A stretch of DNA of 64,000 bases. Source: an uncultured Acetatifactor sp. (GTDB taxonomy: Bacteria > Bacillota > Clostridia > Lachnospirales > Lachnospiraceae). Shown in pieces: positions 52,112 through 60,877 of the stretch. The notes beneath the pieces were generated by a model. That model did no database searches. It had not been told where the DNA came from and saw only the letters and a program-made list of their open reading frames with translations. Both the position numbers and the translations under genes were made by a program. Position 1 is the first letter of the stretch. Every line of letters starts with the position of its first letter. The stretch is taken from the NCBI GenBank assembly GCA_910577235.1, contig CAJTMX010000005.1:74683-138682 (forward strand). The letters are read 5' to 3'.

Positions 52112-52627
52112 TTACCGCCCCGTTGTACTCCCGAATCCGCCATTTCGGATCTCGTCGGCATCGTCATCCACGGTAACGCCATATTCCAGAAAGATCCCTT
52201 GCATAAATCCCATCCCAGAACCCAACTCCAGCGTCCTGTTTTCCCGGGAATCATTGGTGATCTTTGCCATAATATGTCCTTCGTTATCCGAGCCGAAATA
52301 ATCGCTGTCAATGATCCCCACCGTATTGTTGAGCTGTAAGCGGTACTTAAACCCCAGCCCGCTGCGGGGATACAGTTTCAAAACCCAGTCCTCCTCCATC
52401 TCCGCCCTGATTCCTGTGGGAATCTTCACGGACTCACCAGGCTTTAAGGAAAGGGCAAACGGAGCATAAAAGTCATACCCCGCGCTGCCTCTTGTGGCGC
52501 GTTTAGGCAGTTTGATAGATTCGTATATCTCCCGGATCTCGCTCGCGGAGTATTGGGGAAATTCCTCTTTTACCGCTTGCATAAATTGTTCTATACTCAC
52601 TTTGTGAAACCTGGCTATTCTTCTCAT
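52112..52627 (-). CDS. dut: dUTP diphosphatase-like protein
   Basis: Trimeric-type dUTPase that keeps uracil out of DNA and supplies dUMP. Motif 1 region SAGYDFYAP, motif 2 PRSGLGFK, motif 3 NNTVGIIDSDYFGSDNEGHI and a C-terminal glycine-rich RNGGFGSTTGR (motif 5-like) are visible. The 40 extra N-terminal residues (RRIARFHKVSIEQFMQAVKEEF) are not typical. I chose ATG 52627 with its GGAGAAAA site; an ATG at 52663 overlaps the nrdG stop. It lies downstream of nrdDG in what looks like one unit of deoxynucleotide metabolism. Confidence 0.87.
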   Translation of the reverse strand: MRRIARFHKVSIEQFMQAVKEEFPQYSASEIREIYESIKLPKRATRGSAGYDFYAPFALSLKPGESVKIPTGIRAEMEEDWVLKLYPRSGLGFKYRLQLNNTVGIIDSDYFGSDNEGHIMAKITNDSRENRTLELGSGMGFMQGIFLEYGVTVDDDADEIRNGGFGSTTGR

Positions 52628-52659
52628 GTCGTTTTCTCCGATGTAAATATGCGGTGCTG

Positions 52660-53223
52660 TCATCTCATGTCGCAGGCGGGACCTGCGGGCAGTTCCGCGT
52701 TTATCCGTTTGTCTCCCGCATAATTTCCGCAGTGCAGTATCGGTGCCGCGTCATCCCGCTGTCTCAGAGATGCCTGCACATCTATCACCCTCTGATTGGC
52801 GCTGCCCTTCCACAAAAGCTTTGAATCTTTTTTATCCACCTGAAATTCACCGTCCACCAGCACGTCCACATACTGCATCAGTGAGTAATCCCTGACATTT
52901 TCCCATATATCTCCGGTGTACAGCCATATGGTCTTGTTGGGATATTTTTCCCGTATCTCCGCCATTAGATTGCGCACCTCCAGACGGTTGGCGGGATGCA
53001 GCGGATCGCCGCCGGAGAAAGTGATCCCGGATATATACATTTTGTCAAGCTGCGCGAAGATCTCCTGCTTGGCCGCATGGTCAAAAGGCAATCCTCCGTC
53101 CGGGTCCCAGGTGATCGGATTGTGACATTCCTTACAGCAATGATTGCAGCCGGCCACCCACAGAACCACCCGCAGACCGTCCCCGTTTAGCATGTCATCC
53201 TTGGTTATATTATGATATCGCAT
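52660..53223 (-). CDS. nrdG: Anaerobic ribonucleotide reductase activating enzyme
   Basis: NrdG is a radical SAM enzyme that installs the glycyl radical on NrdD. The iron-sulfur motif CxxxCxxC is in VAGCNHCCKECHNP near residue 26-38, and the later ITFSGGDPLHP is typical. The C-terminus is about 20 residues longer than minimal NrdG. I chose ATG 53223 (MRYHNITK), preceded by AAGGAAG and immediately following the nrdD stop. Confidence 0.94.
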   Translation of the reverse strand: MRYHNITKDDMLNGDGLRVVLWVAGCNHCCKECHNPITWDPDGGLPFDHAAKQEIFAQLDKMYISGITFSGGDPLHPANRLEVRNLMAEIREKYPNKTIWLYTGDIWENVRDYSLMQYVDVLVDGEFQVDKKDSKLLWKGSANQRVIDVQASLRQRDDAAPILHCGNYAGDKRINAELPAGPACDMR

Positions 53224-53224
53224 A

Positions 53225-55414
53225 TCACATGGACTTCCTTTCCGCAATCTCTGCCATCTTTGCTTCGTTCAGCCGGGTATCTCCATGTACTCTGGAATAA
53301 GACAGATAGCCGTTCATGCGGTCGATCTTAGTAAGATTGCGGCTGCCGCATTTGGGACATACATCCATCTCCAGCTCCTGGTGTCCACAGTCGTCGCAAT
53401 AGGCCAAAGACAGGTTTACACCTTCATAGAACCCCATGTCCATGGCGCGGTAGATCAAGGTCTTAATAGCTTCTGTATTATAGTCGATAGGGTACTTCAC
53501 ATACTGGATCTTACCGCCGTTACACAGATTCCAGAAACGGTCCTCCATATCCTGTTTCTCTATTGGTGTGATCTCCTCCGACACATGACAGTGGAAACTG
53601 TTACTCACGTACTCTCTGTCGGACACTCCCTCCACAATACCGTATTTATTGCGGAACTGCTTTACCTGCACACCGCAGAGATTCTCGGCAGGGGTACCGT
53701 ATATGGCATACAGATTGCCGTCCTCCTCCTTGAATTCGGACACTCTGGCATTGATATATTCCATAACTTCCAGCGCGAAAGCGCCGTCCTCCACCAGACT
53801 CTTGCCGTTATACAATTCCTGCAGTTCATTCAGTGCCGTGATGCCAAAACTGGCCGTAGCGGACTTCAGCAGCGGTTTGATCTTCTCGGTCAGTTTCAAG
53901 TGCCCGTCCAGAAAACCACCCTCACAGTAAGCCAGCGGATTAGTGGATGCCCGCATCTCTCCCAGATAGGCATAGGTGCGGATATGGAGCTGGCGGATCA
54001 GATTCAGATAATAGTCCAGCACCTCGTAAAAATCCCGGCTCTCTTTTCTTGCCTTTGCCAGGATCATGGGCAAATGCAGAGAGATAGCGCCTATATTAAA
54101 GCGTCCTACAAAGACGGGCGTATCCTGCTCGTCCTGGGGATGCATACCGCCGCGCTCATACCAGGGAGACAGAAAAGCCCTGCATCCCATGGGGGATATG
54201 ATTTTGCCGTACTGCTTGTAAATACTGGCCACATACCCCTTGCCCGTCAAGCTCAGCCAGTCGGGGTACATGGTTTTGGCGGAGCACTCCACTCCCGCGT
54301 TGAAAACATCCTCCAACGGCTTTCCGGGGCCGTGAAGATTCTCGTCAAACAGAAATACGATCTTGGGAAACAGCACCGGTTTCTTGCATTCGGCCTTGCC
54401 CTGTCCCTTTTTGCGCACATTCAGCATGGAGATTGTGGCCAGCTTGGCAAAACGCCCCGTGCCTGTTCCCGCAGTCACCGTGATAAAGGGATAATCCCCC
54501 CGGCTGCTTCCCACAGTATTGAACTTGTATTCCCAGCCCTGAAAACCCTGCTCAAACTCTCTCTCCACGTCGGCGCTGGCCTCGGCCTCCGCCACATCCG
54601 GAGCAATCCCCAGACGGTTATATTTTTCCAAAGCCTTCTTATATGATTTTTCTGCGTATGGCTCCAGGATCAGGTCAACGCTGGGCACGGTAAATCCGCC
54701 GTACTGCTGACTGGCCGCGCTGAGTACGATATCGCCGATCACATCAAAGGCCACATCCAGCGTCTTGGGCTCGTTGTACCATACGTTGCCCATCTCAAAG
54801 CCGCCGCGCAGCACATTCTCAACGTCAAAAAGACAGCAGTTCATGGTATCCCTGCGGGCAGACATGTCGTGAACATAAATATAGCCGTCGCGACATGCCT
54901 GGATCTCCTCCGTGGTCATAAAGAATTTCTGATATAACTCCTTATTCAGTTGATTGAAGATCAGGCTTCTCTTGGTGGACACCAGAGCCGAATCCGTGTT
55001 GGCATTCTCTTTATCGCCCACATACATGATGGACTGGCTCTTCTTGTACACATCGTCCAACATGCGGACAAAATCCTGCTTGTAATTGCGGTAGTCCCGA
55101 TAGCTCTTCGCCACCACGGGTTTGACCTGCTCCAGAGCGCTCTCTACAATGTTATGCATAATGGGAATGGGAATCTCCGCCTGCCCCAGCTCGTCCACCT
55201 TATCCACCACATACTGACAGATATGACGCTTTTCCTCATCGGTAAACTTGGTCAGGGCGCGATAGGCGCTCTTGCCCACGGCATCGATCACTTTCTGTAC
55301 GTTGAATGCCTCTTTGCTGCCATCCTTTTTAATGACATACACCGTCTTCTCCGGTTTAAAGATAATGCCATAGTCCTCCGCCGTTTTACTATCAGATTCC
55401 GCGATATTTACCAT
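53225..55414 (-). CDS. nrdD: Anaerobic ribonucleoside-triphosphate reductase
   Basis: NrdD makes deoxynucleotides under anoxia by a glycyl-radical mechanism. An ATP-cone precedes the core (GIIFKPEKTVYVIKKDGSKEAFNVQKVIDAVGKSAY). The C-terminus has the zinc pair CDDC and CPKC and then RMNGYLSYSR, where the glycine carries the radical. I chose ATG 55414; ATG 55423 and a far upstream ATG at 55507 are alternatives without well-placed ribosome sites. The length is 729 residues. Cotranscribed with nrdG. Confidence 0.95.
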   Translation of the reverse strand: MVNIAESDSKTAEDYGIIFKPEKTVYVIKKDGSKEAFNVQKVIDAVGKSAYRALTKFTDEEKRHICQYVVDKVDELGQAEIPIPIMHNIVESALEQVKPVVAKSYRDYRNYKQDFVRMLDDVYKKSQSIMYVGDKENANTDSALVSTKRSLIFNQLNKELYQKFFMTTEEIQACRDGYIYVHDMSARRDTMNCCLFDVENVLRGGFEMGNVWYNEPKTLDVAFDVIGDIVLSAASQQYGGFTVPSVDLILEPYAEKSYKKALEKYNRLGIAPDVAEAEASADVEREFEQGFQGWEYKFNTVGSSRGDYPFITVTAGTGTGRFAKLATISMLNVRKKGQGKAECKKPVLFPKIVFLFDENLHGPGKPLEDVFNAGVECSAKTMYPDWLSLTGKGYVASIYKQYGKIISPMGCRAFLSPWYERGGMHPQDEQDTPVFVGRFNIGAISLHLPMILAKARKESRDFYEVLDYYLNLIRQLHIRTYAYLGEMRASTNPLAYCEGGFLDGHLKLTEKIKPLLKSATASFGITALNELQELYNGKSLVEDGAFALEVMEYINARVSEFKEEDGNLYAIYGTPAENLCGVQVKQFRNKYGIVEGVSDREYVSNSFHCHVSEEITPIEKQDMEDRFWNLCNGGKIQYVKYPIDYNTEAIKTLIYRAMDMGFYEGVNLSLAYCDDCGHQELEMDVCPKCGSRNLTKIDRMNGYLSYSRVHGDTRLNEAKMAEIAERKSM

Positions 55415-55512
55415 ACTCTCCATCCCTTTCCTCACAGCTGTATAGCGCACACACCCTACCATATATAGTATCATATATCCGTATACATACCCATATTTTG
55501 TGTCCAATTTCT

Positions 55513-55541
55513 AGTATAAGTAAGAAAGATAAAAATGTCAA
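55513..55541 (-). promoter_or_regulatory. Promoter of nrdDG
   Basis: Minus-strand TTGACA (55536-55541) and TATACT (55513-55518) are separated by 17 bases, about 95 bases before nrdD. A partial NrdR-like box, read ACACAAAATATGGGT on the minus strand (55489-55503), lies just downstream, and a weaker one is at about 55551-55566 upstream; these are tentative. Confidence 0.72.
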
Positions 55542-55628
55542 CGAATGTTCCCCACAAATATAGCTAAAAAGTATTTACAAAATTTGTGCTTTTTTATGGA
55601 GTACATATTTACCAGACGAAACGATTTC

Positions 55629-56621
55629 TTACAGGTCTGCGTATCCCTCTAATATTTCGCGCAGCCTGCTACTGTATCCCTCACGCACCCACAATGGACC
55701 GGCAACCTGAATGCGGCTGCCCAGCCCGGCCAACCAGCCGTAAAACTGGTCGCTGACCACCACGTCCACTCTGGCTGCAAGAACACCTTCTCCGTCTCCC
55801 CGCAGAGAAATCTCTCTGCCAAACCGATCCAGTACCACGCCTGTCAGTTCCCTTGGAAAACGCAGTTGCACGGTCTCCTCCCTACCGCCGAACATGCCGA
55901 AAGTTTTATCCGCGTATACCGCCAGATCCAGTTCCCGAAAGGCCTTCTCCCCCTGTCTCGTTTCCTGTAACACTTCCACATCCGCCATCTTATCCACCCG
56001 ATAATGCTTTATTATCCTCGCCGGTTCATCCCATGCCAACAGATAATAGTTTTCATCACGCCAGATCAGAGCCCACGGACTGACCCTGTAGGGTTGCTGT
56101 CTGCGGGGCGCAAGCTTTTTTTTCTCATTCCACTCCAGATACTGAAAAGTAATCTGCCGGTTATCCTGAATGGCCCGGTGCAGGGCATCGATACCGTAAT
56201 ATACGCTCTCATTCTCCGCTTTTACACGGCCTACCACGTAAACCTGACGCCGAAGTTTTCCTGCATCATGGCAACTCGCCAGCTTTTCCAGCTTGCCAAT
56301 AAGTTCTCTGGATTTTTTCGGTGTGATAAAACGCGAAGACTGTACCGCATCCACCAAAAGCTTTAACTCCGCCAGTTCAAACTCTCTGCCCGCCATATAG
56401 TATCCGCCGCCCTGTCTGCTGGGCAACTGCAAAATATCATAGCCAAACTGCTGCAAACAGCTGATATCATCGTATATGCTTTTGCGTTCGCTGCTGATTC
56501 CCAGACTATCCAGACGCGCGATCAGCTCCTGTGTGCTGACAGTGTGATTTTCATCCGTCTCTTCCATCAATATCTTTGCCAAATACAGCAGTTTTAATTT
56601 TTGTCCCGACGCTCTGGCCAT
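55629..56621 (-). CDS. WYL-domain transcriptional regulator
   Basis: A 330-residue regulator with an N-terminal helix-turn-helix (about 1-70, QELIARLDSLGISSERKSIYDDISCLQQFG) and a WYL domain around 140-220 (ITFQYLEWN, SPWALIWRDENYYLLAWDEPA), followed by a C-terminal extension WCX. WYL domains sense small ligands or nucleic acids; the regulon is unknown. It is divergent from nothing and lies between a terminator and nrdDG; nothing in the context fixes its target. Confidence 0.9.
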   Translation of the reverse strand: MARASGQKLKLLYLAKILMEETDENHTVSTQELIARLDSLGISSERKSIYDDISCLQQFGYDILQLPSRQGGGYYMAGREFELAELKLLVDAVQSSRFITPKKSRELIGKLEKLASCHDAGKLRRQVYVVGRVKAENESVYYGIDALHRAIQDNRQITFQYLEWNEKKKLAPRRQQPYRVSPWALIWRDENYYLLAWDEPARIIKHYRVDKMADVEVLQETRQGEKAFRELDLAVYADKTFGMFGGREETVQLRFPRELTGVVLDRFGREISLRGDGEGVLAARVDVVVSDQFYGWLAGLGSRIQVAGPLWVREGYSSRLREILEGYADL

Positions 56622-56636
56622 ATATACCCCCTATGG

Positions 56637-56672
56637 AAAAAGCCCGGCCGGATATATGTACCCGATCGGGCT
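56637..56672 (-). terminator. Terminator after the YjjG-type nucleotidase gene
   Basis: On the minus strand AGCCCG pairs with CGGGCT, with an inner CGG/CCG extension, and runs into TTTTTCC. It separates the nucleotidase gene from the WYL regulator. Confidence 0.8.
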
Positions 56673-56692
56673 GTCCCATTTTGTTTTATCTT

Positions 56693-57415
56693 TTATGCCG
56701 GGAATCCAAAGATTCCCAACACCTCGTATATCTGCGGCAAAACCGATATTTCATAATCCGCGCTGTAGTCACAATCGTGAGGACGCCCCCCTGGATTGTA
56801 CCAGCATGTCCGTATTCCGGCCCGTATTCCCCCCAGAATATCGCTGGTCATGGAATCTCCAACAATCAGAACACGGCCTTTGTCCTTCTCCCTGATCTGC
56901 CCCAGACAGAAGTCAAAAAATTCTTTGTCGGGTTTGGCGCAGCCGACTGTCTCAGAGATAAAGACCCCGTCCATAACTTCCAGCAGACCCGACAGTTTCA
57001 GCTTATTTTTCTGGGTGGACTCCACTCCGTTGGTCACAACAAATTGTTTATAATGCCCCTGCAAAGCTTTTACAGTGTTCAGCGCGTCCGGCTCAAAGGC
57101 ATAATAATGCCCCAGCCCTGCCTGAAACTCCCGCAGAAAGGACTGCTCATCTATTCCGGTCAATTCATATTCCGCAAAAAAATCCCGAAATCTTCCCGCC
57201 AGCAGCTGAGCCCTGGTGATCTCTCCCCGCTCCAGTCTCTTCCAGTAGCCGTCATTGATCTGGCTGTAGCGCAGGATCATCTCCTCCGTCAGCGTTTTAC
57301 CCAGCGTGCGAAAACATTTGCGCAAAGAGCACCGCATGGAATAGTCAAAGTCCAAAAGCGTTCCGTCTACATCCCATAAAATGGTAGTATAGGTCTGCTC
57401 ATTTTCCCTTTGCAT
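56693..57415 (-). CDS. YjjG-family noncanonical pyrimidine nucleotidase
   Basis: HAD-superfamily phosphatase of 240 residues. Motif I is LWDVDGTLLDF at about 13-23, motif II VVTNGVESTQKNKL near 103 and motif IV LIVGDSMTSDILGGIRAGI near 178. Characterised YjjG dephosphorylates thymidine and other noncanonical pyrimidine nucleotides, a house-cleaning role. The ATG start overlaps the end of the preceding small gene by 17 bases. Confidence 0.9.
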   Translation of the reverse strand: MQRENEQTYTTILWDVDGTLLDFDYSMRCSLRKCFRTLGKTLTEEMILRYSQINDGYWKRLERGEITRAQLLAGRFRDFFAEYELTGIDEQSFLREFQAGLGHYYAFEPDALNTVKALQGHYKQFVVTNGVESTQKNKLKLSGLLEVMDGVFISETVGCAKPDKEFFDFCLGQIREKDKGRVLIVGDSMTSDILGGIRAGIRTCWYNPGGRPHDCDYSADYEISVLPQIYEVLGIFGFPA

Positions 57416-57563
57416 GCTCAGCTTCCGCCTCCTCCGCCACAGGCTGAGCCTGATCCTTTTTCTTGCGCAGAGTGATCCCGATAAATACGGCTATTCCCGC
57501 AACTGCCACAATTACCAGCATGAGCAGCAGATAGGAAAAAAATGAACTTAAAAATGCCAACAT
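57399..57563 (-). CDS. Small single-pass membrane protein
   Basis: A 54-residue protein with a helix (FFSYLLLMLVIVAVAGIAVFIGITL) and a charged tail (KKKDQAQPVAEEAEAEHAKGK). GGAGGC precedes the ATG at 57563. The function is unknown; the layout of a short N-terminus, one helix and an acidic-basic tail is common among uncharacterised Lachnospiraceae peptides. It overlaps the nucleotidase start, so the two are coupled. Confidence 0.75.
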   Translation of the reverse strand: MLAFLSSFFSYLLLMLVIVAVAGIAVFIGITLRKKKDQAQPVAEEAEAEHAKGK

Positions 57564-57623
57564 AGCAATGCCTCCTCTGTAATTTATTACAAAAAACATT
57601 ATAGCAACACTTCTTGGGCTCCG

Positions 57624-59318
57624 TCAAGACAGTTTCCAGATTCCCTGCCTCAGAAAATCCTCCGCCTGTCTCTGGGCGCTGGATATTATGGTTTCGTCGT
57701 ATCCCATGATCTCCAGCAGGCGGATGGCGTTGCGGCTGTTGGCCTTACCCTCCCGCAGCATATAATTAAAGAGTATGTCACCGTCTCGGATGTCTTCTTC
57801 AAAATGATAGTTGTCATACTTCCCTGAAAGCAGCTCCGTCAGCTCGATATCATGGGTTGCGGCAAAGCACAGGATATCCTCTCCCGTCAGACTCAGGAGT
57901 ATCTGTGTGGCTGCCGCAATGCGCTCCACCGTATTGGTTCCCCGCAATACTTCGTCCACAAAGCAAAGTACAGGGCGGCTCTCCTTTTCCTCCGCAGCGT
58001 CCAAAATACGTTTCAGGGATTTTATCTCCACGATATAATAGCTTTCTCCGCTCTCCAGATCATCCCGCAGGGACATGGAGGAATAGATCCTGTACATGGG
58101 GGCTCTGTAGCTGTCCGCCGGCACCATATACAGTGTCTGCGCCATCAGGGCTCCCAGAGCCACCGTCTTCAAAAAGGTGGATTTGCCGGAGGCATTGGAG
58201 CCTGTCAGCAGCACTCCCCTGTTGGCGGAGATACTGTTCTTAACCGGGTGTTCTATCAGCGGATGATATAACTGCCGCGCATGCAATGTATCTCCCTGCA
58301 ACGCAGGCCTGCACCACTTTTCTCCCTCCGCCTCCAGGCTGGCGCGGTACATGGCAATGCTGACCGCGGACTCCAGATATCCCAGCGCGGTGATCATCTG
58401 ATCGATCTCCTTCCCATGCGCGCCGATCTCCCGCAGCATCCTGTTAAAGAAGATCAGATCCACATGAAAAGCCATCCGCACATAGTCCAGCACTACATCC
58501 GCGGGACTTCCTCCGGTAGTAGTGCCTGTCTTTGAAAACACCCAGAAAGCCCCCCTCTGGGACTTTCCCAGAGCGATCTTACCCTGCAAAAGCTGCTCGT
58601 TTTCCCTGGGGCAAACCGGTATCCCCAGCCCCACAGTCTCCCGGGCCGCATGCAGCAGCCGTGTGATATAGGCCAGACTGGTAATATAAGGTTCAATCTC
58701 TTTTTTCTCCTTCATATATGTGGCGATATTGTAGGTCATCAGCGCCAGCAGCGCGGCGAGCCCCATGGGAAATTGAATAAACATAAGGAGCACCGCGGGT
58801 ATATACAGCAGATTCACGATGAAGTCTTTTAGATTGGAGCGGACTCCCAGCTTATGCAGATATTCCAGATAGTCATAAAGAGAAAACTTTCCGGTGCCTC
58901 CCAGACCGTTCATCAATTTCTGAAAGGCTACCCGCTGTCGGTCCTGTTCCATAAAATAGGTGACAAGGCCGTCAAAATACTGTAGATCCGAGACGGACTG
59001 GGCAGGCGTCCGCAACATATGATACAGCACCTCCTCACCGCTGGAGGAGATGGTATAATTCAGCCGGATAAACACCTGATCCATAGAGAGATCATCCCAT
59101 GTGATATCATCGATCTGCCCCGGCTGCCTATGGTGTTTATAATATCCGGGAATACGGACAAAGCGCTCCACTTTGTACTCCTTGTCCGGGCGCTTTCCGT
59201 AACTCTCATACAGTTTTTTCTCAAAAGTCTTTTTTTCCCTTATGTCAGCCAATATACCCTGCACCGCCATAACGGCAAAAAGCCCCCCTATAGCCAACCA
59301 GAATATTATATATTCCAT
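57624..59318 (-). CDS. Membrane-associated MutS-related ATPase
   Basis: A 564-residue member of the MutS-like family, with an N-terminal membrane helix (MEYIIFWLAIGGLFAVMAVQGI), two further hydrophobic segments near 180-215, and the MutS-type ATPase domain at the C-terminus. Walker A is GSNASGKSTFLKTVA near residue 376; VDEVLRGTNTVERIAA near 455 is the Walker B region. Mismatch-recognition domains are missing. The role is unknown; membrane attachment makes a classical repair function unlikely. I chose ATG 59318 with AGAGG upstream. Confidence 0.87.
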   Translation of the reverse strand: MEYIIFWLAIGGLFAVMAVQGILADIREKKTFEKKLYESYGKRPDKEYKVERFVRIPGYYKHHRQPGQIDDITWDDLSMDQVFIRLNYTISSSGEEVLYHMLRTPAQSVSDLQYFDGLVTYFMEQDRQRVAFQKLMNGLGGTGKFSLYDYLEYLHKLGVRSNLKDFIVNLLYIPAVLLMFIQFPMGLAALLALMTYNIATYMKEKKEIEPYITSLAYITRLLHAARETVGLGIPVCPRENEQLLQGKIALGKSQRGAFWVFSKTGTTTGGSPADVVLDYVRMAFHVDLIFFNRMLREIGAHGKEIDQMITALGYLESAVSIAMYRASLEAEGEKWCRPALQGDTLHARQLYHPLIEHPVKNSISANRGVLLTGSNASGKSTFLKTVALGALMAQTLYMVPADSYRAPMYRIYSSMSLRDDLESGESYYIVEIKSLKRILDAAEEKESRPVLCFVDEVLRGTNTVERIAAATQILLSLTGEDILCFAATHDIELTELLSGKYDNYHFEEDIRDGDILFNYMLREGKANSRNAIRLLEIMGYDETIISSAQRQAEDFLRQGIWKLS

Positions 59319-59364
59319 AATTACCTCTATCCTGTGCGCTGGGGCGCACATTGATTCAAGAGTC

Positions 59365-59407
59365 AAAAGCAGAGCAGACGAAAACGGCCTGCTCTGCTTT
59401 ATTTTTT
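59365..59407 (-). terminator. Terminator after the NCS2 permease gene
   Basis: A perfect 12-bp stem (AAAGCAGAGCAG at 59366-59377 and CTGCTCTGCTTT at 59389-59400) lies between the permease stop and the MutS-like gene. T-rich sequence flanks both sides, so it may act in both directions. Confidence 0.82.
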
Positions 59408-59420
59408 CCGTTGTGTAAAA

Positions 59421-60785
59421 TTACAGGAAAATGTATTTCAAAATGAACAGTACAGTCAGCACATACATCAGTATGCTCACCTTGCCCTTGGCCTTTCCGG
59501 CGCAGAGGTGCAGAATTGTCCAGGAGATCACGCCTACGGCGATGCCCTCCGAGATACTGTACATCAGGGGCATGGATATGATACACAGGAATGCGGGAAT
59601 GGCCTCCAGCATATTATCCCAGTCGATCTTAGCCACGGAACCGATCATATAGAAACCTACAATGATCAGAGCCGGCGCGGTGGCAAAGGAAGGAATGGTC
59701 AAAAACAGGGGGGCAAATATGATCGCTAACAGGAACAGCAATCCTGTGACCACTGCTGTCAGACCGGTTCTGCCGCCCTCGGTCACACCGGAAGCGCTCT
59801 CCACATAAGTTGTGGTGGTTGATGTGCCCAGCACAGCGCCCGCGGAGGTGGCGATAGCATCAGCCAGCAGCGCGCCCTTGATCCGGGGGAGCTTGCCGTC
59901 CTTGTCCAACATATTGGCCTTGGAGGACACGCCGATCAGGGTTCCCAGAGTATCAAAGATATCCACAAACAGGAACGCAAATACAATGACTATCATGTCC
60001 ATGATCTTTACAGAGCTGAAATCTGCCTTGAATACCTGACCGAAAGTGTTACCCAGAGGCGAGAAATCAAGGGATACGAATGCAGTTGGAATCACGGAAT
60101 ACATTCCCAGATCATTGTTGGGAATATACAGTCCCACAAGCTCACAGATGATACCCAGCACCCAGGTAATCAGGATACCAAACAAAATGCCGCCCTTGAC
60201 TTTCTTGATCAGCAAGAAAGCCGTGATCAGCACACCGATCAACGCCAGCAGCGCGCCCATACCCACGGAACTGAAATTCTCCTTGAAGTTCTGATAGGAA
60301 ACCAGTGTGGAATCGTTGTTTACCACGATCTTCGCATTCTGCAGGCCAATGAAGGCAATAAACAGACCGATACCGGCGCTCACCGCTGATTTCAGCGTCA
60401 TGGGAATGGCGTTGAAAATGGCTTCGCGCACATTGGTGACAGACAGTACAATAAAGATCAGGCCCTCGATAAATACAGCCAGCAGAGCGATCTGCCAGGA
60501 ATATCCGTACCTGATGACGACAGTAAAAGCGAAATACGCGTTTAGGCCCATACCGGGAGCCAACGCAAAAGGATAGTTGGCCAACAGGGCCATGAGCAGC
60601 GTACCTAAAAAGGACGCCAATGCCGTCGCAAGCAAAATTGCCTGTTTATCCATTCCCGTTGCGGAAAGGATGTCGGGATTAACAGCCAATATATAGGCCA
60701 TGGTCATAAAAGTGGTGATACCCGCCATGACTTCGGTCTTCACATTGGTGTTGTTCTCCCTGAGTTTGAAGAACTTTTCTAACAT
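59421..60785 (-). CDS. NCS2-family purine permease (PbuG/AzgA-like)
   Basis: A 454-residue polytopic transporter for guanine/hypoxanthine or adenine. Family signatures include GITTFMTMAYILAVNPDILS near 21-40, NYPFALAPGMGLNAYFAF near 68-85 and ADAIATSAGAVLGTSTTTTYVESASGVTEGGRTGL near 310-345. About 12-14 helices are expected. Its neighbours, an amidohydrolase, cytidine deaminase and purine nucleoside phosphorylase, suggest uptake and salvage of bases. Confidence 0.93.
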   Translation of the reverse strand: MLEKFFKLRENNTNVKTEVMAGITTFMTMAYILAVNPDILSATGMDKQAILLATALASFLGTLLMALLANYPFALAPGMGLNAYFAFTVVIRYGYSWQIALLAVFIEGLIFIVLSVTNVREAIFNAIPMTLKSAVSAGIGLFIAFIGLQNAKIVVNNDSTLVSYQNFKENFSSVGMGALLALIGVLITAFLLIKKVKGGILFGILITWVLGIICELVGLYIPNNDLGMYSVIPTAFVSLDFSPLGNTFGQVFKADFSSVKIMDMIVIVFAFLFVDIFDTLGTLIGVSSKANMLDKDGKLPRIKGALLADAIATSAGAVLGTSTTTTYVESASGVTEGGRTGLTAVVTGLLFLLAIIFAPLFLTIPSFATAPALIIVGFYMIGSVAKIDWDNMLEAIPAFLCIISMPLMYSISEGIAVGVISWTILHLCAGKAKGKVSILMYVLTVLFILKYIFL

Positions 60786-60877
60786 TTTTCCCTCTCATTT
60801 CTGCCGCAGTCAGCGGCTTGGAGCCGAAATACCGCTCCTTGGAATTTGATTGACAGTGACTATTGATGTCTGAGCGT

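Noticed and set aside
53285..54646. A 453-codon plus-strand reading frame antisense to nrdD
   Set aside because: It is a shadow of a strongly conserved gene, with no recognisable protein family or ribosome site.
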